From the NCBI GenBank assembly GCA_030054095.1, contig JASGCO010000004.1, forward strand, positions 170,739 to 234,738: DNA of 64,000 nucleotides. The letters are read 5' to 3'. Both the position numbers and the translations under genes were made by a program. A model generated the notes under the pieces. That model was not told the DNA's origin. It did not search any database and was given only the letters and a program-made list of their open reading frames with translations. Below are positions 55,943-64,000 of this stretch, in pieces; position 1 is the stretch's first letter, and every line of letters starts with the position of its first letter. The DNA comes from Sediminibacterium sp. GTDB lineage: Bacteria; Bacteroidota; Bacteroidia; B-17B0; Aurantibacillaceae.

Positions 55943-55983
55943 AAAAAGCTGTTTTTGTGCAAAACGCCGGAAACAGCTTTTTT
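55943..55983 (+). terminator. Terminator between the lysine-rich gene and the Sua5/YciO gene
   Basis: A 12-bp stem (55943-55954 with 55971-55982; AAAAAGCTGTTT/AAACAGCTTTTT) with a 16-nt loop is followed by further T. It lies 10 bp before the next ATG, which rules out a longer start at 55957 for that gene. Confidence 0.82.
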
Positions 55984-55992
55984 ATTTATAGC

Positions 55993-56616
55993 ATGCTGAT
56001 ACGGCTAAATACTGACGAACCACAAAGCAAGGAAATAGAGCGCATTGTGACTATCCTGAAACAGGGAGGGGTTATTATCTATCCCACCGATACTGTTTAC
56101 GCCCTGGGCGGAGATATCACCAACGCCAGAGCCTTTGAGCGCATCTGTCAGCTTAAAAACATTAAACCCGAAAAATCAAATTTCAGTTTTGTGTGCAGCG
56201 ACCTGAGTCACCTCAGCGAGTTTGCGCGCCCGATTTCCAATAGTATTTTCCGTACCATGAAAAAAGCGCTTCCGGGACCTTATACCTTTATTCTGGAAGC
56301 CAACAACAATGTTCCAAAACTCCTTAAACAAAATAAGAAAACGGTCGGTATCCGCGTTCCGGATAACCGCATCTGTCACGATATAGTAAAAGCGCTTGGT
56401 AACCCTATTATTTCTACCAGCCTGCACGACAATAGTGATGATATTCTGGAGTATTTCAGCGATCCGGAAATTATTCATCAGCAATACGAAACCATTGTAG
56501 CGGCAGTTGTGGATGGCGGCCATGGTAACATTTATCCCAGTACCATTATTGATTGCAGTTCGGGCGAACCGGAAGTGGTACGTGAGGGACTCGGTTCACT
56601 CGATATCCTTAATTAA
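55993..56616 (+). CDS. Sua5/YciO/YrdC family protein (threonylcarbamoyl-AMP synthase-like)
   Basis: From the ATG at 55993 the protein has 207 residues. It shows the YrdC-fold motifs VIIYPTDTVYALGG, ICQLKNIKPEKSNFSF and KKTVGIRVPDNRICHDIV. Sua5/TsaC makes threonylcarbamoyl-AMP for tRNA t6A; YciO is a paralog of lesser-known role, and the length without a Sua5 C-terminal domain fits TsaC/YciO. The start MLIRLNTDEP is right after the terminator. The gene ends 10 bp before the MBL-fold gene. Confidence 0.85.
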   Translation: MLIRLNTDEPQSKEIERIVTILKQGGVIIYPTDTVYALGGDITNARAFERICQLKNIKPEKSNFSFVCSDLSHLSEFARPISNSIFRTMKKALPGPYTFILEANNNVPKLLKQNKKTVGIRVPDNRICHDIVKALGNPIISTSLHDNSDDILEYFSDPEIIHQQYETIVAAVVDGGHGNIYPSTIIDCSSGEPEVVREGLGSLDILN

Positions 56617-56626
56617 TATCTTAGTC

Positions 56627-57523
56627 ATGCCTGTACCTTTTACACTTTCCGGTTATTCTACCGCGCTTTTTTCCACCTGGTACTTTATCGAAGAAATGGG
56701 ACTATTGTTCGACGCGGGCGATGGGGTTTGTTCGGCGCTTACACAAAAAAGCCGTAAAATAAATCACGCGTTTATCTCACATGCCGACCGAGATCACATT
56801 ACCGGGCTGTGTCAGTTAAGCCAACTAAACGCTAAAGATGGTTTCCCTAAAATTTATTACCCTAAAGACAGTGGTTCGTTTCCGGCTTTAAAAAGCTTTC
56901 TTGACAAATTTGACCCGCACATCAGCGGTAGCGAATGGATTCCGCTTGAAAATAAAGCAACCGTTCAGTTAAAACCCGACCTTATGGTGCAAGCCATTCG
57001 GAACACGCACATTAACGTTTCTCCCGGAATTATAAAAAGTTTTGGGTTTAAAGTATATGAAACGCGCAGTAAACTAAAACCTATGTACCATGGTCTCTCT
57101 CAGCAGGAACTGGTAAATCTTATCAAAACACAAGGGAGAGATGAACTGCACGAACCCTTGCATTTTAACATTCTGGCATACTCCGGCGATACACCTACCT
57201 CGGTGGAAGATGGTGAAAAATGGGCGGATGTTAAAGTACTCATTCACGAAGCCACCTTTTTTAAAAGTGACGCGCATTTAATCCAGAATGAGCGCATCAA
57301 CAAACACAGTTTACTGGAAGATGTACTGGAAATGGCCGCGCAATTAAAGCGACTGGACAAACTGGTACTTGGTCATTTTTCAAAGCGGTATCATACAGAG
57401 GAGATTGAGGAACAAGTAAAGAAAGCCTGTACGTATTTTGGCATCAAGATTCCTGTGTATTGCGTTTTGCCGGGGCAGACCCAGTTCGACATTCTAAACA
57501 CACCATCCGTTAATGGCATTTGA
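56627..57523 (+). CDS. MBL-fold metallo-hydrolase, RNase Z-like
   Basis: From the ATG at 56627 the protein has 298 residues; the open frame reaches 120 bp upstream inside the Sua5/YciO gene but has no family-like sequence there. Zinc-site motifs: FISHADRDHITGL, LAYSGDT, LIHEATFF and LVLGHFSKRYH; the last three are typical of RNase Z (ElaC), the tRNA 3'-end processor. The first motif reads H-x-D-x-D-H where RNase Z has HxHxDH, so one zinc ligand is altered. Confidence 0.8.
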   Translation: MPVPFTLSGYSTALFSTWYFIEEMGLLFDAGDGVCSALTQKSRKINHAFISHADRDHITGLCQLSQLNAKDGFPKIYYPKDSGSFPALKSFLDKFDPHISGSEWIPLENKATVQLKPDLMVQAIRNTHINVSPGIIKSFGFKVYETRSKLKPMYHGLSQQELVNLIKTQGRDELHEPLHFNILAYSGDTPTSVEDGEKWADVKVLIHEATFFKSDAHLIQNERINKHSLLEDVLEMAAQLKRLDKLVLGHFSKRYHTEEIEEQVKKACTYFGIKIPVYCVLPGQTQFDILNTPSVNGI

Positions 57524-57624
57524 AACACAGTGTAATTCATTGTTCAAAAAAAGCAGTATTCCTGACATTCTATAGTTTTATACCCCTTGCTTTTTTGCTA
57601 TTTTCGTGTGTTTGATACCGATAC

Positions 57625-58596
57625 ATGAACACTTTTAAATGGCAAAAACGCGGCTTATTGTTTAATCCCGCGCTTCATGATACACCCGATTGGATGCAAT
57701 CGTTTGCGCAGGCTCCTTCGGCTCTCATTTTTGATGATTACGTCAGAGTCTATTTTTCCTGCCGCCCCAAACCCGATGCTAACGGACAATACGTGAGTTA
57801 TTCGGCCTGGGTGGATCTGGATCGTAAAGACCTGTTTAATATAAAACGCATTGCGCAGGAACCCATTTTTAAACTGGGAGAACGCGGCACCTTTGATGAG
57901 TTTGGCACCTACCCTACATCTGTTATTAAAAAAGATGATACGTACCTGGCCTATTACGCGGGCTGGACACGCTGTGAGTCGGTTCCCTTTAACGTGGCCA
58001 TTGGCGCGGGTATCAGCAAAAACAATGGTGACTCGTTCGAAAAAACAGGTAGTGGCGGTCCTGTGTTATCGTATAGTGTAAATGAACCATTTATTTTAAG
58101 TGGCCCTAAAATCCGCTATTTTAACGGCACCTGGTACCTGTTTTACATTGCCGGGCGCAACTGGATTCCGAATAACGGTAAACCCGAACCGGTTTATAAA
58201 ATCCGAATGGCCACATCTACCGATGCTTTTAACTGGGTAAAAGCCGACCGCGATTTAATTGAATCGCGCATCGAAAGCAACGAAGCACAAGCCAGCCCCG
58301 ATGTGTTTTTTAAAAACGGGAAATACCACATGTTTTTTTGCTACCGCTACGGATTAGATTACAGAGGCAAACAGAATGGTTACCGCATTGGCTATGCATC
58401 TTCTACCGACCTGATTAACTGGACACGGGACGATAGCAAAGCGGGCATCGACGTATCGGCAGAGGGCTGGGATTCGGAAATGATCAGCTACCCGCACGTA
58501 TTTGAACTGGATGGAAAAATTTATATGTTATACCTTGGAAATGCCGTAGGCCGCGAAGGATTCGGTCTGGCAGAACTGCAAGGTGATTTAATCTGA
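57625..58596 (+). CDS. Beta-propeller glycosidase-like protein (first of two paralogs)
   Basis: The 323-residue cytoplasmic protein shows the five-bladed propeller pattern of GH32/43/62/130 families: short strands such as SALIFDDYVRVYFSC, FDEFGTYPTSVIKKDDTYLAYYAGWTR, SPDVFFKNGKYHMFFCYRY and SYPHVFELDGKIYMLYLGN. No signal peptide is seen. Direct neighbours build glycans, so it probably acts on nucleotide-linked or lipid-linked sugar rather than food polysaccharide. It is 6 bp upstream of a paralog sharing about the same blade pattern. Confidence 0.72.
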   Translation: MNTFKWQKRGLLFNPALHDTPDWMQSFAQAPSALIFDDYVRVYFSCRPKPDANGQYVSYSAWVDLDRKDLFNIKRIAQEPIFKLGERGTFDEFGTYPTSVIKKDDTYLAYYAGWTRCESVPFNVAIGAGISKNNGDSFEKTGSGGPVLSYSVNEPFILSGPKIRYFNGTWYLFYIAGRNWIPNNGKPEPVYKIRMATSTDAFNWVKADRDLIESRIESNEAQASPDVFFKNGKYHMFFCYRYGLDYRGKQNGYRIGYASSTDLINWTRDDSKAGIDVSAEGWDSEMISYPHVFELDGKIYMLYLGNAVGREGFGLAELQGDLI

Positions 58597-58602
58597 TAAC
58601 GC

Positions 58603-59565
58603 ATGATACAGTGGAAAAAACTGGGACACATTTTTAATCCCACCGAACATAAGCTCCCCAATAACTGCGTGGAATTTGCGCAATCGCCGCAAACGCTGGT
58701 ATTCGACGATTTTGTACGCATTTATTTTTCAACCCGTGAAAAAGACCCTGCTAACGGCAAATTCCTGAGTCATATTGCGTTTGTGGATATGAGTAAGGAT
58801 TTTAAAACCGTTAAAGGCATCTCGCAAAATACAGTTATTCCTTTAGGAGAACTGGGAACGTTTGATGAACATGGCATTTTCCCCATTAATCCGCTGAGAG
58901 ACGGAAACCGCGTACTGGCTTACACCTGTGGGTGGAGTCGCCGGGTAGCGGTATCGGTTGAAACCTCAACAGGCTTAGCCATCAGCGAAGACAACGGGCT
59001 CACGTTTAAAAAAACCGGACATGGACCGGTACTTACCCATTCGGCCAACGAACCCTTTTTAGTAGGCGATAGTTTTGTGCAGTGGTATAATGGCACTTAC
59101 CACATGTGGTATATTTTTGGTACCCGCTGGATAGACACGCCCGATGAAGATGCCGCGCGCGTGTATAAGATAGGACATGCCACATCGGAAGATGGCATTA
59201 ACTGGATTAAAGAAGAAGGCAAACAAATTATACCCAGCCGTCTGAACGAATACGAATGCCAGGCGTTACCCACTGTGCTGTTTCACAAAGATCGTTACCA
59301 CATGTACTTCTGTTACCGCGAAGCCACGGGTTTCCGTAAAGATAAAACCAGGGGCTACCGTTTGGGATATGCGTGGTCGGATGATTTACAACACTGGACA
59401 CGGGCCGATGAAACAGTGGAAGGGCTGGCGTATTCCGAATCGGGATGGGATGCTGATATGATGTGTTACCCGCATATTTTTAGCTGCGACAATAAGGTGT
59501 ATTTACTCTATAATGGTAACGAGTTTGGGCGTTATGGTTTTGGAATTGCCCAATTACAGGAGTAA
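58603..59565 (+). CDS. Beta-propeller glycosidase-like protein (second paralog)
   Basis: The 320-residue protein is a clear paralog of the gene at 57625: KLGHIFNPTEHKLPNN, TLVFDDFVRIYFSTR, GTFDEHGIFPINPL, LAYTCGWSRR, YHMYFCYREATG, GWDADMMCYPHIFSCDNKVYLLYNGN. The blades and acidic positions align with the first copy, but the segment lengths differ, so the pair is an old duplication. Its stop overlaps the GNAT start by 1 bp. Reaction unknown. Confidence 0.72.
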   Translation: MIQWKKLGHIFNPTEHKLPNNCVEFAQSPQTLVFDDFVRIYFSTREKDPANGKFLSHIAFVDMSKDFKTVKGISQNTVIPLGELGTFDEHGIFPINPLRDGNRVLAYTCGWSRRVAVSVETSTGLAISEDNGLTFKKTGHGPVLTHSANEPFLVGDSFVQWYNGTYHMWYIFGTRWIDTPDEDAARVYKIGHATSEDGINWIKEEGKQIIPSRLNEYECQALPTVLFHKDRYHMYFCYREATGFRKDKTRGYRLGYAWSDDLQHWTRADETVEGLAYSESGWDADMMCYPHIFSCDNKVYLLYNGNEFGRYGFGIAQLQE

Positions 59566-60014
59566 TGAGTGAGACGGAATTGACATACACCATTGGAAAA
59601 GCCGGTGCGGCTCAGATTGAAACCCATCTGAACCACGTTAATCCGCACTTTGTACCACCACTGGATGCAAAAGTTAACCTCCATGCTTACGCGTTGAAAC
59701 TAGCCGAAAAAGCCGTTAATTTCGAAGCCTGGAACAATGGACTACTGGTAGGTCTTATTGCCGCCTACATGAATCCCACAGAGGGATTCGCGTTTATTAC
59801 CAATGTGAGTGTTTACCCCGAATGGATGGGTAAAAAAATAGCGGCGTTATTACTGGAGCAGTGTAAACACTACGCTAAACACCATCATTTAAAAAGCATC
59901 CGCCTCGAAGTGAATAAAAATAACGCCGCGGCCATACATTTCTATAAAAAGTATAACTTTACGCTACACGATGAAAAAGAAGATTCGTATTTCATGCAGT
60001 GTACCTTATCCTAA
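59565..60014 (+). CDS. GNAT family N-acetyltransferase
   Basis: A 149-residue acetyltransferase with the GNAT fold: the beta-strand FAFITNVSVYPEWMGKKIAALLLEQCKHY (acetyl-CoA loop) and IRLEVNKNNAAAIHFYKKYNF. Sandwiched between glycan genes, it may acetylate an amino sugar, but substrate is unproven. Confidence 0.85.
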   Translation: MSETELTYTIGKAGAAQIETHLNHVNPHFVPPLDAKVNLHAYALKLAEKAVNFEAWNNGLLVGLIAAYMNPTEGFAFITNVSVYPEWMGKKIAALLLEQCKHYAKHHHLKSIRLEVNKNNAAAIHFYKKYNFTLHDEKEDSYFMQCTLS

Positions 60015-60027
60015 AAACTGATAGACT

Positions 60028-60771
60028 ATGTCAACACAAAGAAATTACAATGCGGAACTAAAAGATACCAAAGACCATAAATATGCCTATGGATTTGATT
60101 TTGACGTGATGCATCCCTTTATGCTCAAGGCGTTCACGCCTTTTTTTAAACAAGGTAACTTCCTAGAATTAGGTAGTTTTAAAGGCGATTTTACCCGCCG
60201 GTTTTTACCACATTTTGAAGATATTACCTGTGTGGAAGCATCGGATGAGGCCGTTGCCATTGCCCGTCAGGAATTTGGCGACCGTGTGAAAATAGTTAAT
60301 GCCTTGTTTGAAGAAGTAACCTTGCCCACCAAATATGATAATATTGTGTTAACCCATGTACTGGAACACATTGATGATCCTGTGGGATTAATGAAACGTA
60401 TTAATAACGAATGGCTAAGTGATACTGGTCGCTTTTTTCTAGTGTGCCCTAATGCCAACGCGCCATCGCGTCAAATTGCCGTAAAAATGGGATTAATTAC
60501 CCACAACTCGGCGGTTACACCGGCGGAAGCGGAACACGGACACCGCATTACCTATACCTTAGATACTTTGGAACGGGACGCGAAAGCAGCCGGATTAAAA
60601 GTGGTACACCGCTCAGGTATTTTCTTTAAAGCTCTGGCCAATTTTCAATGGGACCGTTTATTAAATACGGATATTATTTCTCCGGCTTACCTAGAAGGAT
60701 GTTACGAATTAGGACAACAGTATCCCGATTTGTGCAGCAGTATTTTCTTAATGTGCGAAAAAGGAAAGTAA
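60028..60771 (+). CDS. Class I SAM-dependent methyltransferase
   Basis: The 247-residue protein carries the SAM-binding start FLELGSFKGDFTRRFLPHFE, an acidic ribose-binding strand (ITCVEASDEAV), and the motif LTHVLEHIDDPVGLMKR, followed by a PNANAPSRQIAVK loop. Likely methylates a sugar or lipid-linked intermediate of the neighbouring glycan pathway. It is 3 bp before the glycosyltransferase. Confidence 0.87.
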   Translation: MSTQRNYNAELKDTKDHKYAYGFDFDVMHPFMLKAFTPFFKQGNFLELGSFKGDFTRRFLPHFEDITCVEASDEAVAIARQEFGDRVKIVNALFEEVTLPTKYDNIVLTHVLEHIDDPVGLMKRINNEWLSDTGRFFLVCPNANAPSRQIAVKMGLITHNSAVTPAEAEHGHRITYTLDTLERDAKAAGLKVVHRSGIFFKALANFQWDRLLNTDIISPAYLEGCYELGQQYPDLCSSIFLMCEKGK

Positions 60772-60774
60772 CCT

Positions 60775-61689
60775 ATGAGTCACATTTCGGTTTGCTTTGC
60801 GGTATATCAGAATGAAGGGGCGTTAACCCCGCTGTGCGAACGCATGGTGCACGAACTGACTACCCATTTTCCGGAACACACATACGAGTTGTTGTTTGTA
60901 AACGATGGTTCGCGCGATAATTCGCTTCAGGAATTGCAAACCCTGAAACAACGGTTTAAAGGGGTAAAGATTATTAACTTCTCACGCAATTTCGGGCAAA
61001 TGGCCGCTATTTTGGCGGGATGGGAACACGCTACCGGCGATTGTGTGATAAACATGGCTGCCGATTTGCAGGATCCACCGGAGCAATGCACACTAATGAT
61101 AAAAGAGTGGCTGGCAGGTAGCGAAATTGTGATCAGCTACCGCAGTTCGCATGGTACATCGGCCTCGCGTAAGGCCACCTCGCGTTTATTTTATAAACTG
61201 ATGTTGCCTAATGTGCCACCGGGCGGCTTCGATTTCGCGCTTCTGGACCGGAAACCGATGAACGCGTTAAACAGTTTAAAAGAGCGGCACCGCTTTTATC
61301 AGTATGATATTTTATGGGCGGGTTTTAAAGTAAAATTTATTCCTTACGATAAGCAGGAACGGAAAATTGGCAAATCGCAATACAATTTTATTAAGCGCTT
61401 CCGTAATTTTTACTCAGCGTTTTTAAACGTGAGTTATTTCCCGTTACGTTTACTCACCACTATGGGCGGTATTGTGGCCATCAGCGGGTTTTTATACGCC
61501 ATTAACATTGTGTACACCTATTTTGCCCATAACAGTATGGAAAACGGCTGGGCGCCTTTAATGATTGTTATTTTGATTGTAGGCGGGCTTATTATGCTAA
61601 TGCTGGGCATTCTGGGTGAATACATCTGGCGTATTCTGGATGAGGTAAAAGGTCGCCCGAATTACATTGTGAAAGATAAGTGGGAGTAA
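60775..61689 (+). CDS. Glycosyltransferase family 2 (DPM1/GtrB-like), two C-terminal membrane helices
   Basis: The 304-residue enzyme has a GT-A domain (HISVCFAVYQNE, LLFVNDGSRDNS, INFSRNFGQMAAILAG, MAADLQDPPEQ with the acidic metal site) and two C-terminal membrane helices (about residues 225-285). It resembles bactoprenol glucosyltransferases and dolichol-phosphate mannose synthases, which attach a sugar to a lipid carrier at the inner membrane. It is the last gene of the cluster before the GC-rich repeat. Confidence 0.9.
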   Translation: MSHISVCFAVYQNEGALTPLCERMVHELTTHFPEHTYELLFVNDGSRDNSLQELQTLKQRFKGVKIINFSRNFGQMAAILAGWEHATGDCVINMAADLQDPPEQCTLMIKEWLAGSEIVISYRSSHGTSASRKATSRLFYKLMLPNVPPGGFDFALLDRKPMNALNSLKERHRFYQYDILWAGFKVKFIPYDKQERKIGKSQYNFIKRFRNFYSAFLNVSYFPLRLLTTMGGIVAISGFLYAINIVYTYFAHNSMENGWAPLMIVILIVGGLIMLMLGILGEYIWRILDEVKGRPNYIVKDKWE

Positions 61690-61763
61690 ACACCTGATTG
61701 TCTGAGCCTCAGATTTATTCATTTTTTATCAGTACCATTTGTTGTGTGCATTATTCTGTAATG

Positions 61764-61938
61764 GGGATTGGCGGAGCAATTGCAGCGGCAGCCTTGCGCG
61801 GGCTTTTGCGAGTCAGCGCACGGTTGAGGAGGCGACTTCAGAAGCCACCGCAAACCGATGCGATGCTGCAAAAGACTAGCAAGCTATAGCGGAAAGTGCG
61901 ATTTTGCGCGCAGAAGGTGCGAAAGCAAAAACCGCCCC
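61764..61938 (+). repeat. GC-rich dispersed repeat, copy 2
   Basis: This copy is in inverted orientation to 13719-13896 and 48 kb away. The identical 37-bp block is at 61774-61810. It follows a glycosyltransferase gene by 75 bp and precedes the ABC-F promoter. A 63-codon frame across it is repeat-derived and not a gene. Confidence 0.8.
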
Positions 61939-62030
61939 AACTTACTTGTTTTCAGCTACCTTTTACCCTTAGGATTAACTGCTGATACTGCACTAAAATG
62001 CTTATCTTTGCAGCCCTAAATTGCAAATTC

Positions 62031-63944
62031 ATGATTTCTGTAAATGGCGTAACGGTTTCTTTTGGCGGATACAATTTATTCGACAATATTTCTTTTCTGA
62101 TTAATCCGAAAGACCGTATTGGTTTGGCCGGAAAAAACGGAGCGGGAAAAAGTACCATGCTGAAACTGCTGGCGGGCGAACAAAACCCTACCAAGGGCGA
62201 AATTGCCATGCCCCGCGAGTGTAAGATCGGCTACCTGCCACAGGACATGATTCACCAGCACGGACGTACCGTGTTTGAGGAAACGGAAACGGCATTTCAG
62301 GAAATTCAGCAATTACAGAAACGGATTGATGACATTAACCACCAGTTGGAAACCCGTACCGATTACGAAAGCGAGGGCTATATGCGCCTGATTGAAGAAC
62401 AAACGGATATTTATACGCGTTTGGATATTATTGGGGCCGGTAATAAAGATGAGGAGATTGAAAAAATTCTGAAAGGTTTGGGATTTGAGCGGAAAGATTT
62501 TGACCGGCAAACGGCCGAATTCAGCGGAGGTTGGCGGATGCGCATTGAGTTGGCGAAACTGCTGTTACAAAAACCGGATATTTTATTACTGGATGAGCCA
62601 ACGAACCACCTGGATATTGAAGCGATTATCTGGCTGGAAGAGTTTATGGATACGTTTTCGGGATCAGTGGTACTGATTAGCCACGATAAAACCTTTTTAG
62701 ATAATGTTACCAAACGGACGATTGAAATTGTAAATCAGAAAATTTACGATTATAAAACCAATTACTCGCATTACTTGGTATTAAGGGAAGAGCGGAAAGA
62801 GCAACAGGAAAACGCGGCAAAAAATCAGCAGAAAATTATTGACCAAACGGAAGCCTTGATTGATAAATACAGAGCAAAAGCCAATAAGGCCTCGTTTGCG
62901 CAATCGTTGATTAAGAAATTGGATCGTATGGAACGTGTGGAGGTGGACGATTTTGATACGGCTACCATGCACTTCCGGTTTCCGCCGCCCGCGCATAGTG
63001 GCAAGATTGTGTTAACGGTAGAACATGCGGGTAAAACGTATGGCGACAAACAGATTTTTTCGGATGCCAGTTTCATTATTACCAAGGGTGAGAAAATTGG
63101 ATTGGTAGGCCGTAACGGGGAAGGGAAAAGTACCATGATGAAGATGATTGCCAAAAAAGTGCAGCACGATGGCATGGTACAATTAGGGCATAGTGTACTG
63201 ATGGGTTACTTTGAGCAGGATCAGGAAGAAAAACTGGATCCGAAAAAAACGGTTTTTGAAACCATTGATGAGTTAGCTGTAGGCGATGTGCGTAAGCAGG
63301 TGCGCGGTTTACTGGGATCATTTTTATTTGGCGGGGATGATATTGATAAAAAAGTACAGGTACTGAGCGGGGGTGAACGCGGGCGTTTAGCCTTGTGTAA
63401 ATTGTTACTGGAACCTTACAATCTGTTGCTGATGGATGAGCCAACAAATCACTTAGACATACGCTCGAAAGATATTCTGAAAAAAGCGTTGATTGATTAT
63501 GAAGGAACGGTTATTATGGTTAGCCACGACCGTGATTTTATGAAAGGGATTTGTAACCGTTTGTTTGAGTTCAGAGACGGAAAAGTAAAAGAACATTTGT
63601 GCGATATTGAAGAATTTATGCAGTTGCGTAAAGTGGAGCGTTTAAATGAGCTGGACTTAGAGAAAAAGGAAAAACAGGAAAAAGCACCGGTAAAAAAAGA
63701 AGTAAAGGAAGTTAACCCCAACGAAGCCGAGCAAAAGCAATTAAAGCAGCAATTGAAAAAAACGGAAGAAGCGATTGAACGGCTGGAAGCGGATATAAAA
63801 GTGTTAGATACTCAGTTGGCCAATCCGGAAGATTACACGCGTCTAATGAATGATCAGACGTTTTTTGCCAATTACAATACATTGAAAAAGAAGCTGGATG
63901 AGGAGATGAAAAAGTGGGAGGAGTTAAGCGGTAAGATACTGTAA
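62031..63944 (+). CDS. ABC-F family ATP-binding protein
   Basis: From the ATG at 62031 the protein has 637 residues; an upstream ATG at 61998 lies before the likely promoter element TATCTTTG (62003-62010) and is rejected. Two ABC domains are present without membrane domain: GKNGAGKST ... FSGGWRMR ... LLLDEPTNHLDI and GRNGEGKST ... LSGGERGR ... LLMDEPTNHLDI, joined by a charged helical linker, and a coiled-coil C-terminal extension (about 540-637) rich in Lys/Glu. ABC-F proteins act on ribosomes in translation factor or antibiotic protection roles; this one looks like a housekeeping Uup/YdiF-type member. Confidence 0.92.
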   Translation: MISVNGVTVSFGGYNLFDNISFLINPKDRIGLAGKNGAGKSTMLKLLAGEQNPTKGEIAMPRECKIGYLPQDMIHQHGRTVFEETETAFQEIQQLQKRIDDINHQLETRTDYESEGYMRLIEEQTDIYTRLDIIGAGNKDEEIEKILKGLGFERKDFDRQTAEFSGGWRMRIELAKLLLQKPDILLLDEPTNHLDIEAIIWLEEFMDTFSGSVVLISHDKTFLDNVTKRTIEIVNQKIYDYKTNYSHYLVLREERKEQQENAAKNQQKIIDQTEALIDKYRAKANKASFAQSLIKKLDRMERVEVDDFDTATMHFRFPPPAHSGKIVLTVEHAGKTYGDKQIFSDASFIITKGEKIGLVGRNGEGKSTMMKMIAKKVQHDGMVQLGHSVLMGYFEQDQEEKLDPKKTVFETIDELAVGDVRKQVRGLLGSFLFGGDDIDKKVQVLSGGERGRLALCKLLLEPYNLLLMDEPTNHLDIRSKDILKKALIDYEGTVIMVSHDRDFMKGICNRLFEFRDGKVKEHLCDIEEFMQLRKVERLNELDLEKKEKQEKAPVKKEVKEVNPNEAEQKQLKQQLKKTEEAIERLEADIKVLDTQLANPEDYTRLMNDQTFFANYNTLKKKLDEEMKKWEELSGKIL

Positions 63945-64000
63945 CTGTAATAGTTAATACTTAATCTGACAGATTGGATAAAAACAATTAAATTCAATCA

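Noticed and set aside
55607..55962. Two long minus-strand frames over the lysine-rich gene
   Set aside because: Phe-rich mirror of Lys/Glu codons; no start signal or family match.
61698..61889. 63-codon frame after the glycosyltransferase
   Set aside because: It runs through the GC-rich repeat; its Ala/Arg-rich sequence is a by-product of that element.

Overview
The window is chromosomal DNA of a member of the Bacteroidota that carries a type IX secretion system (T9SS). The evidence is a PorU2/PorV2 pair, several secreted proteins ending in T9SS type A sorting domains, promoters that fit the TTG-N19/21-TAnnTTTG pattern of this phylum, outer-membrane barrels with thrombospondin type 3 repeats, and a TonB-dependent receptor. 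Base composition is AT-rich. No tRNA, rRNA, CRISPR array, transposase or phage gene was seen. A genus cannot be named from the sequence alone.

Layout. 1-900: an XRE/S24 repressor with its own promoter and a palindromic operator. 1.2-8.2 kb: a ribosomal peptide (RiPP) locus of the 'grasp-with-spasm' type, with a GG-leader precursor, a hairpin, an ATP-grasp maturase, a 75-residue unknown, a SPASM-domain maturase, a C39-peptidase ABC exporter, an HlyD-like adaptor and a secreted unknown. 8.3-12.6 kb (minus): CysQ, an alpha/beta hydrolase, an O-antigen-ligase-like protein and Kbl. 12.6-18.2 kb: a VOC protein, a GC-rich dispersed repeat, and an MBOAT/SGNH/SGNH acyl-transfer operon. 18.3-22.6 kb: a cobalamin riboswitch controlling a BtuB-like receptor, a T9SS-exported DUF4465 protein and a BtuG-like lipoprotein. 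22.6-28.7 kb (minus): PorU2 and PorV2. 28.8-34.6 kb: housekeeping genes (ArfB, amidase, LuxR-type regulator, PfkA, RuvX, LOG-family protein, lipid A acyltransferase-like). 34.8-39.8 kb: secreted surface proteins (DGTxxGT repeats, M28 peptidase, collagen-like protein, T9SS cargo). 40-42.8 kb: small membrane protein, GMC-like oxidoreductase and SDR. 42.9-48.7 kb: TlpA-like and SCO1 proteins, Kir channel, thioredoxin, parvulin and MaoC. 48.9-49.7 kb: a 106-nt hairpin and a phosphoesterase. 50-56 kb: two paralogous barrel/TSP3 proteins flanking a SPOR protein. 56-57.5 kb: Sua5/YciO protein and MBL hydrolase. 57.6-61.7 kb: a surface-glycan cluster. 61.8 kb: second copy of the dispersed repeat. 62-64 kb: an ABC-F ATPase.

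How the parts work together. The most system-like region is the RiPP locus: precursor, two unusual maturases and a dedicated protease-exporter form one plus-strand unit. The vitamin B12 operon combines receptor, surface capture proteins and riboswitch, and one capture protein carries a T9SS signal, so it should depend on the T9SS. Much of the rest builds or modifies the cell envelope: O-antigen ligase, lipid A acyltransferase, MBOAT/SGNH acetylation, glycan cluster, and SPOR proteins that should contact peptidoglycan.
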